Positions 9,239-17,851 of a stretch of DNA of 64,000 nt are shown here, one piece after another. Source of the stretch: Myceligenerans indicum. GTDB taxonomy: Bacteria; Actinomycetota; Actinomycetes; Actinomycetales; Cellulomonadaceae. The notes under the pieces were generated by a model. The model was not told the origin of the DNA and did not search any database. It was given only the letters and a program-made list of their open reading frames with translations. Location of the stretch: NCBI RefSeq assembly GCF_016742955.1, contig NZ_JABBYC010000014.1, positions 30,435 to 94,434 on the forward strand. Direction: 5' to 3'. How positions within the stretch are numbered: position 1 is the stretch's first letter; every line of letters starts with the position of its first letter. Made by a program: the position numbers and the translations under genes.

Positions 9239-9709
9239 GTGACAGAACAGCCCGAACGGAACGAGGACCGTCCGAACCTGGGATCGGTGATCGTCCGGGT
9301 GCTGCTCGCCGTGGCCCTCGGGCTCGTCATCGGCGCGCTCGGTACCGCGGTCCACCGCTACGGCGACGAGTCCTGGTACCTCGGGCTGGTGCTCGCTCTG
9401 GTCCTCACCGCATCCGCGGCGATCATGACCCGGGCGTGGTCCGGATACTCGGCCCTCCTCGCGTTCGCGGGCGGCTGGGTCGTGGCGGTGCAGCTGATGT
9501 CGCTGCGCGGTTCGGGCGGGGACGTGCTGGTCCCCGCGGGAACGCTCGGCCTCGTCTGGACCTACGCGGGCGTCGTGCTCCTGGGGGTGACGGCGTTCCT
9601 CCCGGCGTCGTGGTTCCGTGAGGAGCCGGTGCGGAAAGCGGCGGCGACGTCGTCCGATCCCGCGAGCGGGTCCGTGACCAGCACAGAACCTCCACTCGGA
9701 GCCAAGTGA
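9239..9709 (+). CDS. Small four-helix membrane protein (DUF6113-like)
   Basis: A 156-residue protein with four hydrophobic segments (about residues 18-38, 49-68, 74-93, 101-124), short loops and a charged Ser/Thr-rich C-terminal tail. The length and topology fit the actinobacterial DUF6113 membrane family, which I recall being encoded near mshB in other actinobacteria; this match is from memory. The GTG start is preceded by GATGAT exactly 6 nt upstream and by no Shine-Dalgarno sequence, which suggests a leaderless mRNA. No biochemical function is known. Confidence 0.72.
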   Translation: MTEQPERNEDRPNLGSVIVRVLLAVALGLVIGALGTAVHRYGDESWYLGLVLALVLTASAAIMTRAWSGYSALLAFAGGWVVAVQLMSLRGSGGDVLVPAGTLGLVWTYAGVVLLGVTAFLPASWFREEPVRKAAATSSDPASGSVTSTEPPLGAK

Positions 9710-9833
9710 AGATCAGCCTGGGGCGCACCGGATGGACAGTAGGATGCGCTTCGGGACGGCCGCGCGTGCGTTCGCGACGGTGTCTGGCGGTGCGGAGAGC
9801 CCGTGCCGTGACAGGTTGCACGGAGCAAGGTGA

Positions 9834-12791
9834 ATGGGCCAGCCGACCGACAACGACAAGCCGTCAGAGCCGACCGGTCAGAGTGACCTGAACGGTTCCC
9901 GGCCCGCGATGCCGCCACTCTCCTCCAGCAGGCCGGGTTCGGGCGGTCCGCCGGCGCGCCCTGCCGCGCGGCCACCTGCCGCAGGAGCAGGGGACGAGGC
10001 CGCCGCTCCCGAGGGCGGGGCTCCTGCGCGGCCCGGCAAGGGGAAGCCGGCCGGGGGCGAACCGGCAGGCGCGGCACAGACGCCACCTGTCGCCCCGGGG
10101 AAGCCGGCGGCCCCGGGAAAGCCGGCGGTCTCTGCCGGTCCGCCCGTGCTGGCGGTGCCACCCACCTCCGCCGCGCCCGAGGCTCCCGCCGCACCGGCCG
10201 CGACCCCTCCTGGTCAGGGGAAGCCGTCCGCGACGCCGGGCCAGGCGTCACCATCGGCTTCCGCGACGCCACCGGCCGGGCCGGCGAACGCCGGCCAGGG
10301 AAAGCCCCCGGCGCCGGCAGCACCTGCTCCCGCGGCGCAGGCGGCGTCCGCCCCCGCGGCGCCGGGAGCTTCGCCCGGGAAGAAGCGGCCCACGGCACCG
10401 TCGTCGCCCGGATCGCCTTCCACCGCCCCGCCGTCCGAGGAGGCGGCGTCGGACGGCAACCAGGCATCCGTGCTGCAGTCCGTGGTCGACAACCTGACTC
10501 CGGAGCCTCCGGCCGGCCCTGCGAAGCCTGGCGGGTACACCCCGCGCGTGTTCGCGTTCGAACGACCGGCCAAGAAGGGGCGGGGTTCCGCGGCAACGTC
10601 GGATGCCCCCGGGGGGACGCCGTCGGACGCACCCGCCGGACGCAGCGAGAACCCGTTCGTGCGGCCGATCACCGGCATGATCCCCAAGCTCAAGCCTCTG
10701 ACGGGGGCGATCGCGCGCGTGGTGAACCCGCACGCCGCGCGCAACCCGCAGGGACCCGCGACTCCGCCGCCCACCGCGGTTCCGCCCGCGGCAGCGGGGT
10801 CCCCCACGGGACCGGTGCCTCCCGGTGGAGCGGTCCCGCCCGGGGGCAGGGTTCCTCCTGCGGGACCGGTCCCGCCCGGGGGCGGTGTCCCCCTCGCCGG
10901 GGCGACCCCGGCCGGCGGAGCGGGCGACGCCCCGCAGGTTTCCCCGGACCGGCCCGGAGGCGGCACCCCACCGCCTTCCGTGCCGGTCGGCAACGTCGGG
11001 ATGCCTGTCGGACCCGCTCCCGCGGGCGGTCCCGCCGCGCCCGACTGGTCCGCCCAGTTCCCGCCCTCGCCGCCCGGAGGCTCACAGGCCTCCGGCAGCC
11101 AGGGCGGCGGCGCACCGAACCGCGCGCCCAGGATCGTGCTCGGGGTCGGCCTGGGCCTGGTGGCGCTGTTCGGGCTGTTCGCGATCATCGCGGGGGTGCA
11201 GGCGGGCTCCGTGCCCAACGGTGTGCGGGTCGCCGGTGTGGACATCGGCGGCCAGTCGCGCCAGGAGGCGGTGGACACTCTCGATGCGGCGCTCGCGCCC
11301 CGCGCCGAGGAGCCGATCGCGCTCGTCGCCGGCGAGGCGCAGTCCACGCTGAAGCCGGACAAGGCCGGGCTGGCCTACGACAGCGAGGCGACGGTCGACC
11401 GCCTCACCGGCTTCTCCCTCAACCCGGCGCGGATGTGGGAGAACCTCTTCGGCGCCGGTGACGCGGAGTTGGTACTCGCCGTCGACGAGGCGAAGCTCGG
11501 CAGCGCCGTCGACAGCCTCCAGGAGTCGATGACGGTCCAGCCGTCCGACGGGGCGGTGGTGTTCAAGGACGGCGTCCCGCAGGCCACGGATGCCGAGAAG
11601 GGCTCCCGGGTCGACACCGCGGGGGCGCAGGCGGTGATCACGTCGAGCTGGCTGCGGTCGGAGCCGCCGTTCACGCTGCCGACCCAGGAGGTGGCGCCCG
11701 ACATCACCCAGAGCGAGGTCGAGACCGCGATGGGCCTGGCGCGCAAGGTCGTCTCGGCTCCCGTGACGGTCGAGGTCGGCGGCCAGGAGATGGAACTCAC
11801 GCCGACCGACCTGGCGAACCTTGCGAGCTTCACGCCCGACGACGGCAGTCTCCCGCTCAGCTTCGACCGCGCCGGGCTCGTGGACACCATCGTCGAGCGC
11901 ACCGCGGACCTCCTGACCATCCCCGAGGATGCGCACTTCGTGTTCCAGAACGGCACGCCGACGGTGGTCGGCGGGGGCCCGGGCACCACGCTCGACCCGA
12001 AGGAGGTCGGCACGGCGGTCGACGAGGCCGCGCGCGGTGACGACCGGGTGGCCTCGGTGGGACTGCACGAGCAGGATCCGGAGGACACCAAGGAGGCGCT
12101 CCAGCAGCTGGGCGTGAAGGAGATCGTCTCGGAGTTCTCGACGCCTCTGACCGCAGACACCGTGCGCACGCAGAACCTCGTCCGCGGCGCGGAGATGGTC
12201 ACCGGTGACCTGGTCAAGCCCGGCGAGACGTTCTCGCTGATCGACGCGCTCTCACCGATCACGCTGGCCAACGGGTACGTGGCCTCCGGCATCGTCAGCA
12301 ACGGGCGGCACGTCGAGGGCGTGGGCGGTGGTCTCTCCCAGATGGCTACGACCAGCTACAACGCGGGCTACTTCGCTGGGTTCGACGATGTCGAGCACCG
12401 TCAGCACAGCTACTGGTTCCCGCGCTACCCGGCCGGGCGCGAGGCGACGATCTACGTCGGCGCGCTCGACATGAAGTTCAAGAACGACACCCCGTACGGG
12501 GCGGTGCTGCAGTCGTTCGTGAGCAACGGCCGACTCACCGTGAGGATCTGGAGCACCAAGTACTACGACGTTCAGACCAGCGACAGCGGTCACCAGAACG
12601 TCGTGGAGAAGTCCACCGTGAAGAGCACCGATTCCGCGTGCGAGCCGTATCCCGGGGGCGAGAACGGGTTCACCATCTCCAACTTCCGCAAGGTTCTGCG
12701 CAACGGCGAGGTGGTGAAGGACGAGACCTATACCTGGACATACAAGCCCGACAACCCGGTCGAGTGCGGAAAAGGGGGAAAAGGGGACTGA
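9834..12791 (+). CDS. VanW family protein with a long disordered Pro/Ala/Gly-rich N-terminus
   Basis: 985 residues. Residues 1 to about 430 are low complexity (Pro, Ala, Gly, with short VPPGG repeats) and include one more ordered patch near 200-300. A single membrane helix (about 433-455, VLGVGLGLVALFGLFAIIAGV) follows, then two YoaR-like peptidoglycan-binding-like domains (about 475-730) and a VanW domain (about 764-960: RTQNLVRGAEMV, GETFSLIDALSP, EGVGGGLSQMATTSYNA). Topology should be N-terminus inside, VanW outside. VanW proteins are linked to the cell envelope but their activity is unsettled. The start is ATG after AAGG. A possible -10 (TAGGAT) lies at 9740-9745. Confidence 0.88.
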   Translation: MGQPTDNDKPSEPTGQSDLNGSRPAMPPLSSSRPGSGGPPARPAARPPAAGAGDEAAAPEGGAPARPGKGKPAGGEPAGAAQTPPVAPGKPAAPGKPAVSAGPPVLAVPPTSAAPEAPAAPAATPPGQGKPSATPGQASPSASATPPAGPANAGQGKPPAPAAPAPAAQAASAPAAPGASPGKKRPTAPSSPGSPSTAPPSEEAASDGNQASVLQSVVDNLTPEPPAGPAKPGGYTPRVFAFERPAKKGRGSAATSDAPGGTPSDAPAGRSENPFVRPITGMIPKLKPLTGAIARVVNPHAARNPQGPATPPPTAVPPAAAGSPTGPVPPGGAVPPGGRVPPAGPVPPGGGVPLAGATPAGGAGDAPQVSPDRPGGGTPPPSVPVGNVGMPVGPAPAGGPAAPDWSAQFPPSPPGGSQASGSQGGGAPNRAPRIVLGVGLGLVALFGLFAIIAGVQAGSVPNGVRVAGVDIGGQSRQEAVDTLDAALAPRAEEPIALVAGEAQSTLKPDKAGLAYDSEATVDRLTGFSLNPARMWENLFGAGDAELVLAVDEAKLGSAVDSLQESMTVQPSDGAVVFKDGVPQATDAEKGSRVDTAGAQAVITSSWLRSEPPFTLPTQEVAPDITQSEVETAMGLARKVVSAPVTVEVGGQEMELTPTDLANLASFTPDDGSLPLSFDRAGLVDTIVERTADLLTIPEDAHFVFQNGTPTVVGGGPGTTLDPKEVGTAVDEAARGDDRVASVGLHEQDPEDTKEALQQLGVKEIVSEFSTPLTADTVRTQNLVRGAEMVTGDLVKPGETFSLIDALSPITLANGYVASGIVSNGRHVEGVGGGLSQMATTSYNAGYFAGFDDVEHRQHSYWFPRYPAGREATIYVGALDMKFKNDTPYGAVLQSFVSNGRLTVRIWSTKYYDVQTSDSGHQNVVEKSTVKSTDSACEPYPGGENGFTISNFRKVLRNGEVVKDETYTWTYKPDNPVECGKGGKGD
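10809..10905 (+). repeat. In-frame 18-nt Pro/Gly repeats inside the VanW gene
   Basis: About five degenerate six-codon units read V-P-P-(G/A)-G-x (VPPGGA, VPPGGR, VPPAGP, VPPGGG, VPLAGA). They lie in the part of the VanW protein predicted to be cytoplasmic. Copy number could vary between strains. Confidence 0.75.
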
Positions 12792-12853
12792 GCGCCCCGG
12801 AGGCTCCCGCCGCCGACGGGCGGACAGATGACGCGCGACCCCGCCGGGGGCAG

Positions 12854-12859
12854 TAGGTT
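12854..12859 (+). promoter_or_regulatory. -10 element (TAGGTT) for a leaderless start at 12867
   Basis: TAGGTT is followed by 7 nt and then the ATG at 12867, the geometry of leaderless actinobacterial transcripts. This argues for the start at 12867 over the upstream in-frame ATG at 12828. Confidence 0.6.
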
Positions 12860-12866
12860 CGGATCC

Positions 12867-13721
12867 ATGCTGGGACGCGACGAACGAGAGTCATCTGCGC
12901 ACGCGCTGCTCGCGGCGCGGGCGCAGGGCTGGTCCACCGAGCCGGTCGAGCTGCTGGACCTGGGCACCACGGCCGACACGCTGGCCACCGTCGCGAGCAT
13001 CGACGATCTTTCGGCCGTCGTACACCTCGGGCATCCGGAGCAGCCGTCGCCCGGCCTGGAGCGCGCCCTGCTGGAGGGCGCGGCGTCGCTCATCGTGACC
13101 GAGGCCGTACCCGTGGAACCGCAGTGGGTCTGGGTGGCCACGGGCGCCGGCTCCGGAGGCCAGGTGGTGGTCGACGAGGCGGGGCTGCGTGACTGCGCGA
13201 CGGTACTGCGTGGCCTCGGTGTGCACCCGCGCCTGGTCCCGACCCGCACGCCGGTCGCGGAACGGGTGGCGCTGGCCGGGCCGGACGGGTCGCTCGTCGT
13301 GGAACGGTCCCGCGTGCCCGCCGGGTTCGCCGAGCTCCCGGACAGTGACGCTCTCGCCGAGCGGGGACCGGTCTGGTACGGCCTGCTGCAGTCGCGGACC
13401 CGGGCGCCGGAGTTCGACCGGCCCGCGCAGGTGTGGCTGGCGTTCGGTCCGTACGACGACCACCGGGGTTCGCTCCAGCCCACGCTCGCAGTGATCGCGG
13501 ACGCCGGGATCGACCTGCAGCATCTGCGCAGTCAGGCGTCCGTCACCGGGCCGCACGTGTTCTTCACGTCGTTCTCCTGCCCGTCGTCGGCGGTGCTTTC
13601 CGTCCTCGTCGACGAGCTCGACACCCGCGGGATCGCGCACCGCACGCTTGCCGTGCTGCCGGGCGCGTCCTTCGAGCCGGGCCCGGACCAGGCGCGGCCG
13701 AGGTGGGCGGGCGAGCTGTGA
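12867..13721 (+). CDS. Uncharacterised protein with a C-terminal ACT-like domain, coupled to pheA
   Basis: 284 residues, no signal peptide or membrane helix. The C-terminal part (about 190-275) has the ACT layout: a strand (VWLAFGPYDD), a helix after HRGSLQPTLAVIADAGIDLQHL, strands ending in HVFFTSFSC, a second helix (SVLVDELDTRG) and a last strand. The phrase GSLQPTLAVIADAGIDL parallels the ligand loop of prephenate dehydratase ACT domains. The N-terminal half is not recognised. The stop overlaps the pheA GTG (GTGA), so it is translationally coupled to pheA and, through it, to tyrA. A regulatory role in Phe/Tyr synthesis is plausible but inferred. An in-frame ATG at 12828 is an alternative start. 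Confidence 0.75.
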   Translation: MLGRDERESSAHALLAARAQGWSTEPVELLDLGTTADTLATVASIDDLSAVVHLGHPEQPSPGLERALLEGAASLIVTEAVPVEPQWVWVATGAGSGGQVVVDEAGLRDCATVLRGLGVHPRLVPTRTPVAERVALAGPDGSLVVERSRVPAGFAELPDSDALAERGPVWYGLLQSRTRAPEFDRPAQVWLAFGPYDDHRGSLQPTLAVIADAGIDLQHLRSQASVTGPHVFFTSFSCPSSAVLSVLVDELDTRGIAHRTLAVLPGASFEPGPDQARPRWAGEL

Positions 13722-14728
13722 GCGGGGTCCTGCGAGCCGCGTATCTCGGGCCCGAGGGCACGTTCACCCATCAGGCGGTCCGCGAGTGGCTGGCTCTGCG
13801 CGCCAAGGGGGAGTCCGGCGTCCCGGGTGCCGTCACGACGGGCGTGACGCCCGTCTCGGAACCGTTCGGGGACGACGCCGCGGAACCGTTCGGAACGGTC
13901 GCCGCGGTGCACGACGCGGTGGCGGCCCGCACCGCCGATGTCGGCGTGGTCGCGATCGAGAGCTCCGTCGAGGGCTACGTGGTGCCGTCCCTGGACGCGC
14001 TCGTCGGCAGCCCCGACGTGGTGGCCGTGGACGAGGTGGTGCTGGACGTGTCGTTCGACGCGTTCGTCCGCCCGGATCACGGCGAGCTGCGTGAGGTGAG
14101 CGCGCACCCGCACGGTCTGGCGCAGTGCACCGGGTTCGTCGCCCGGAGCGGCCTGCACCCGGTGCCGTCGTCGTCCAACGCGGCCGCCTGCCGCGATGCC
14201 GGGCCCCACACCGTCGCGCTCGGGCCCTCCCTCTGCGGCGAGCTGTACGGGCTGGAGACCCATGCCCGGGCCGTGGAGGACTTCCACGGCGGACGCACGC
14301 GCTTCCTCGTGCTGGCGCCGCGTGACACCGCGCCCGAGCACCTGGCCGCCGCGCGTGCCCGGGGGGTCCGGGCCTGGCGCACGATGCTGGCTGTCACGCC
14401 CCTTCGCGTGGGCCCGGGTGTCCTGGCGCGGATCACGGACACCTTCGCCCGCGCGGGAGTGAACATGTCCAGCCTCATCACGCGACCGCTGAAGGCGCGG
14501 CAGGGCCAGTACGTCTTCGTCATCACGCTCGACGAGGCGGCCTGGGAACCCGGCGCGCGCGCCGTCCTGGCGGAGCTGCTGACGGCGGGTGACTCGCTCA
14601 AGACCCTCGGCGTGTTCCCGGCGCCCGACCTGGACGTCGACGGCACGCTCGATCCCGACCACGTCCCCGTCGGCTCGGTGACCACGGACTCCGCCGCGGA
14701 GGACGTCACGCGGGGGCTGCTGTGGTGA
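13718..14728 (+). CDS. pheA: Prephenate dehydratase
   Basis: 336 residues. It converts prephenate to phenylpyruvate in phenylalanine synthesis. The N-terminal motif YLGPEGTFTHQA, the VVAIESSVEGYV segment and the catalytic TRF motif (GGRTRFLVLA) are present. They are followed by an ACT regulatory domain (PLRVGPGVLARITDTFARAGVNM, then ITRPLKARQGQY in the place of the usual ESRP). An insertion of about 20 residues (around 25-50) near the N-terminus is not typical. The GTG start overlaps the stop of the ACT-like gene and its own stop overlaps the tyrA start, so the three genes form a compact operon. Confidence 0.94.
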   Translation: MSGVLRAAYLGPEGTFTHQAVREWLALRAKGESGVPGAVTTGVTPVSEPFGDDAAEPFGTVAAVHDAVAARTADVGVVAIESSVEGYVVPSLDALVGSPDVVAVDEVVLDVSFDAFVRPDHGELREVSAHPHGLAQCTGFVARSGLHPVPSSSNAAACRDAGPHTVALGPSLCGELYGLETHARAVEDFHGGRTRFLVLAPRDTAPEHLAAARARGVRAWRTMLAVTPLRVGPGVLARITDTFARAGVNMSSLITRPLKARQGQYVFVITLDEAAWEPGARAVLAELLTAGDSLKTLGVFPAPDLDVDGTLDPDHVPVGSVTTDSAAEDVTRGLLW

Positions 14729-15909
14729 CCTCGGTGGGTGTCATCGGCCTCGGGCTGATCGGCGGATCGCTCGCCCGGGCGCTCGTCGGTGCCGGCGTCC
14801 CCGTCGTCGCGACCGACCCGTGGGAGGAGGCCCGCACCGCGGCGCGGTCGGCGGGCATGCAGATCGTCGAGGACGTCGCGGGGCTGTGTGCCAACCGTCC
14901 GGAGCTGGTGGTGCTGGCGGTGCCCCTGCGAGCCATGGGCGCGGTGGCCGGCGAGCTGTCGGCCGGCCTCGACGCCGAACCGGGCTGGGACCCGACCGTG
15001 ACCGACGTCGGTTCGGTGAAGGGCCCGGTGCGGGACGCGATCCGCGACGCCGGCCTGGCCGGGCGCTACGTCGGGGCCCATCCCATGGCGGGGACCGAGA
15101 ACAGCGGGTTCGACGCCTCGTTCCCGGACCTGCTGCGCGGGATCCGGTGGGCGGTGACCGTCGAGACGTCCCCCGGCCGGCGCGGTGACCCGTCTGCCCG
15201 GCCGCGCGGTGATCTGTCTGCCCGGCCGGGCGGTGACCCGTCTGCCCGGCCGGGCGGTGACGGTTCCGCCGGACCGCGTGGTGCACGGGGCACGGACGGC
15301 GGGCCGGCGTCGGGCACGGGCACCGACCCGGAGCGCCTGGCGGCGGTGCTGCGCCTGATCACCGCGCGGCTCGGCGGCACGGCCGCCGTTCTGACCGACG
15401 ACGCCCACGACGAGGCGGTGGCGCTGGTCTCGCACGTTCCGCACGTGCTGGCGGGCGAGCTGCTCGGCCTGGTCGCGGGCGCCCCGGTGCGCGAGGTGGC
15501 GGTCGGCCTGGCGGCGGGGTCGTTCCGCGACGGGACGCGCGTGGCCCACGGCGATCCGCGCCGCACGGAGGCGATGGTCACGCAGAACGCGAACTGGGTC
15601 GCCCCCGCCCTGCGCCTCGCGGCACGGGACCTGGAGATGCTGGCCGACTCGCTCGACTCGAACGCGCCCACCGGCTGGTTCTTCGACCGGCCGGAACCGC
15701 TGCGCGGCCGGCGCCCAGGACACGCGAACGGCACCGGTGTGAACGGCACCGGTGTGAACGGGGTGCGGGAGATCCCGGTCCGCGAGACGAACCCGCCACC
15801 CGAACACCGCGTCCCGCTGGAGGGCGACTGGCCGGCGGCGCTGCTCGAACGGTGCTCGGCGGGCGCCGTCGTCGTCCTGATGGAGGAAGCCACGGCCGTC
15901 CTCGCCTGA
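14725..15909 (+). CDS. tyrA: Prephenate dehydrogenase
   Basis: 394 residues. It oxidises prephenate to hydroxyphenylpyruvate for tyrosine. The Rossmann motif GVIGLGLIGGSLARAL is at the N-terminus, then DVGSVKGPV and the family signature GAHPMAGTENSGF (about residue 115). Two low-complexity insertions are notable: a Gly/Asp/Pro/Arg repeat (about 150-200) between the NAD domain and the helical dimerisation domain, and an N-G-T-G-V repeat near 334. An extra C-terminal segment of about 70 residues follows the normal domain end. The GTG at 14725 overlaps the pheA stop; 14722 is also possible. Confidence 0.92.
   Translation: MTSVGVIGLGLIGGSLARALVGAGVPVVATDPWEEARTAARSAGMQIVEDVAGLCANRPELVVLAVPLRAMGAVAGELSAGLDAEPGWDPTVTDVGSVKGPVRDAIRDAGLAGRYVGAHPMAGTENSGFDASFPDLLRGIRWAVTVETSPGRRGDPSARPRGDLSARPGGDPSARPGGDGSAGPRGARGTDGGPASGTGTDPERLAAVLRLITARLGGTAAVLTDDAHDEAVALVSHVPHVLAGELLGLVAGAPVREVAVGLAAGSFRDGTRVAHGDPRRTEAMVTQNANWVAPALRLAARDLEMLADSLDSNAPTGWFFDRPEPLRGRRPGHANGTGVNGTGVNGVREIPVRETNPPPEHRVPLEGDWPAALLERCSAGAVVVLMEEATAVLA
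15184..15279 (+). repeat. Four 24-nt tandem repeats inside tyrA
   Basis: Units start at 15184, 15208, 15232 and 15256. Each encodes eight residues of the type G-D-P-S-A-R-P-G. The first three are nearly identical and the fourth is diverged. The period is a multiple of three and the frame is kept. A second small repeat of two 15-nt units (N-G-T-G-V) is at 15727-15756. Confidence 0.9.
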
Positions 15910-15943
15910 GCCCAGGCGCCGGACTGAGCCCGCCGTCCCCCAC

Positions 15944-17719
15944 TCACGTGAGCTGCCCCGCCACTGCCCGGCCCGTGGTCCTGCCGGTGAAGAGGCAGCC
16001 GCCCAGGAACGTGCCCTCCAGCGCGCGGTGGCCGTGCACCCCACCACCACCGAAGCCCGCTGCCTCACCGACCGCCCACAATCCCTCGATCACCTCGCCC
16101 GACGCGTCCAGCACCCGTCCGGACGCGTCGCACCACAGCCCGCCCAGCGTCTTGCGGGTCAGCACGCTCAGCCGCACGGCGAGCATCGGGCCGTCGGCCG
16201 GGTCGGTGAGCGCTCGCGGCGGCGCGACCCGGATGCGCCGGTCCACCCAGAAGGAGCGTGCGGCCCGGGTCGCCACGACCTGAGGGTCCTTGCCCAGCCC
16301 GGAGAGGACCTGCGCGTCGCGGGCGGCGACCATCGCCGCGAGCGCGTCGGCGTCGATGTGTCCCTTGGAGCCCGGCGTCCCGTCGACGAGGGCGTTCATG
16401 CCCGCGGCGAGCTCGGCGGGCGTCGTGCCCCAGACGAACTCGGGGGACCGGCGGGCGAAGGTCCGTACCGGGACCGACCTTCCGCGGACGCGCTCGATCA
16501 GCTGCGGCACGGACTTGCCGGTCAGGTCCGGGTTCTGCTCGGAGCCCGAGAGGGCGAACTCCTTCTCCATGATCGTCTTGTTCAGCACGAACCAGGAGTG
16601 GTCGTCGCCGCGGCTGGTGATGTGCCGTAGTGCGCCCAGCGCGTCGAACCCCGGGTACAGCGGGGCGGGGAGCCGGCCGCCGTCGGCGTCGAGCCACAGC
16701 GACGACGGTCCGGGCAGGATCCGGATGCCGTGGTCGGTCCACACGGGCGAGTGGTTCGCGATGCCCTCGGGGTAGTGCCACATGCGGTCCTCGTGGACCA
16801 GGGCGGCACCGGCCTCGCCGGCGACCCCGAGCATGAGCCCGTCGGTGGAGTCCGGCACGCCCGAGAGCATGCGGTCCGGGAGCCTGCCCGCCTCGCGGGG
16901 CCAGCGGGCGCGGGCGAGGTCGTGGTTCGCCCCGATGCCGCCCGAGGCGACGACGACCGCCTGCGCGCGCAGCTCGACCTCGCCCGTGACCTCGCGGGAC
17001 GACGGCGTGCCGCGTCCGGAGAAGGGCGCCGCGGCGGGAGCGTCGTCGTCGGTCAGGATCTCGGCGCGCACACCCGTGACGGCGTCCCCGGACCGGAGCA
17101 CCTCGACCACGCGGTGGCGGAACCGGAGGTGGAGCAGGCCGGCTCGCGCGGCCTCACGGGCCGCGCGGACGAACGGCTCCAGGAGGCCCGGGCCGGTGCC
17201 CCAGGTGACGTGGAAGCGGGGCACAGAGTTGCCGTGCTCCGTGTCCGGGCTGGCCGACGGGAGGCCCGTCACCGGGTAGCCGCCGCGTTCGGCCCACTGC
17301 ACCAGCGGGAACCAGCGCACGCCCATGGCGTGCAGCCACGGGCGCAGCTCGCCCGCGGCGAAGTCGACGAAGCCCTCGGCCCACGCGTAGCCGTGCCTGT
17401 CGGGGCCCTCGCCACGGTCCGCGCCGGCGGCGAACCTCGCCGAGCCGAGCCAGTCCGAGAGGGCGAGGTCGGCGTCGTCGTGCACGCCGACGCGGCGCTG
17501 CTCCGGAGACCCGACGAGGAACAGCCCGCCGAACGACCACCACGCCTGCCCGCCCAGCGAGCGGGCCGGCTCCTGGTCGACGACGATCACCCGCTTGCCC
17601 GCCGCGGTCAGCTGGGTGGCTGTGACCAGGCCGGACAGGCCGGCCCCCACGACGATGACGTCGGCGGTGACGGCATCCTCGCCGACCGCGGGACCGTTGT
17701 TGGAGTCAGCGTCAGGCAT
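15944..17719 (-). CDS. FAD-dependent dehydrogenase (FAD_binding_2, ketosteroid dehydrogenase-like)
   Basis: A 591-residue flavoprotein. The N-terminal dinucleotide motif is DVIVVGAGLSGLVTATQL with the acidic ribose-binding end (VIVVDQE), and the C-terminal FAD motif is LWAVGEAAGFGGGGVHG (about 560), which matches the FAD-binding_2 (fumarate reductase/3-oxosteroid dehydrogenase) superfamily. I recall close relatives annotated simply as FAD-binding dehydrogenase. No signal peptide is seen and the substrate is unknown. The ATG at 17719 is chosen. The longer in-frame extension to 17836 runs through a 17-nt repeat that is not a multiple of three and looks non-coding. It is convergent with tyrA and divergent from glgX. 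Confidence 0.88.
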   Translation of the reverse strand: MPDADSNNGPAVGEDAVTADVIVVGAGLSGLVTATQLTAAGKRVIVVDQEPARSLGGQAWWSFGGLFLVGSPEQRRVGVHDDADLALSDWLGSARFAAGADRGEGPDRHGYAWAEGFVDFAAGELRPWLHAMGVRWFPLVQWAERGGYPVTGLPSASPDTEHGNSVPRFHVTWGTGPGLLEPFVRAAREAARAGLLHLRFRHRVVEVLRSGDAVTGVRAEILTDDDAPAAAPFSGRGTPSSREVTGEVELRAQAVVVASGGIGANHDLARARWPREAGRLPDRMLSGVPDSTDGLMLGVAGEAGAALVHEDRMWHYPEGIANHSPVWTDHGIRILPGPSSLWLDADGGRLPAPLYPGFDALGALRHITSRGDDHSWFVLNKTIMEKEFALSGSEQNPDLTGKSVPQLIERVRGRSVPVRTFARRSPEFVWGTTPAELAAGMNALVDGTPGSKGHIDADALAAMVAARDAQVLSGLGKDPQVVATRAARSFWVDRRIRVAPPRALTDPADGPMLAVRLSVLTRKTLGGLWCDASGRVLDASGEVIEGLWAVGEAAGFGGGGVHGHRALEGTFLGGCLFTGRTTGRAVAGQLT

Positions 17720-17740
17720 GACCGCAGCGTAGCGGGAAGG

Positions 17741-17825
17741 GCGGCACGGCGGGAGGGCCGGCACGGCGGGAGGGGCGGCACGGCCGGAGGATCCGCACAA
17801 CAGGAGGACCGGCACGACGCGCCGC
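17741..17825. repeat. 17-nt tandem repeats in the divergent flavoprotein/glgX promoter region
   Basis: About four and a half units beginning at 17741, 17758, 17775, 17792 and 17809, consensus close to gcggcacggcgggaggg. The first three are well conserved and the later ones decay. The period is not a multiple of three, consistent with intergenic DNA. Confidence 0.85.
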
Positions 17826-17851
17826 GGGCCGCGCATGCCACGATGGGTGGC

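Noticed and set aside
15184..15279. A CRISPR-like tandem array
   Set aside because: Units are directly adjacent with no spacers, in frame within tyrA.
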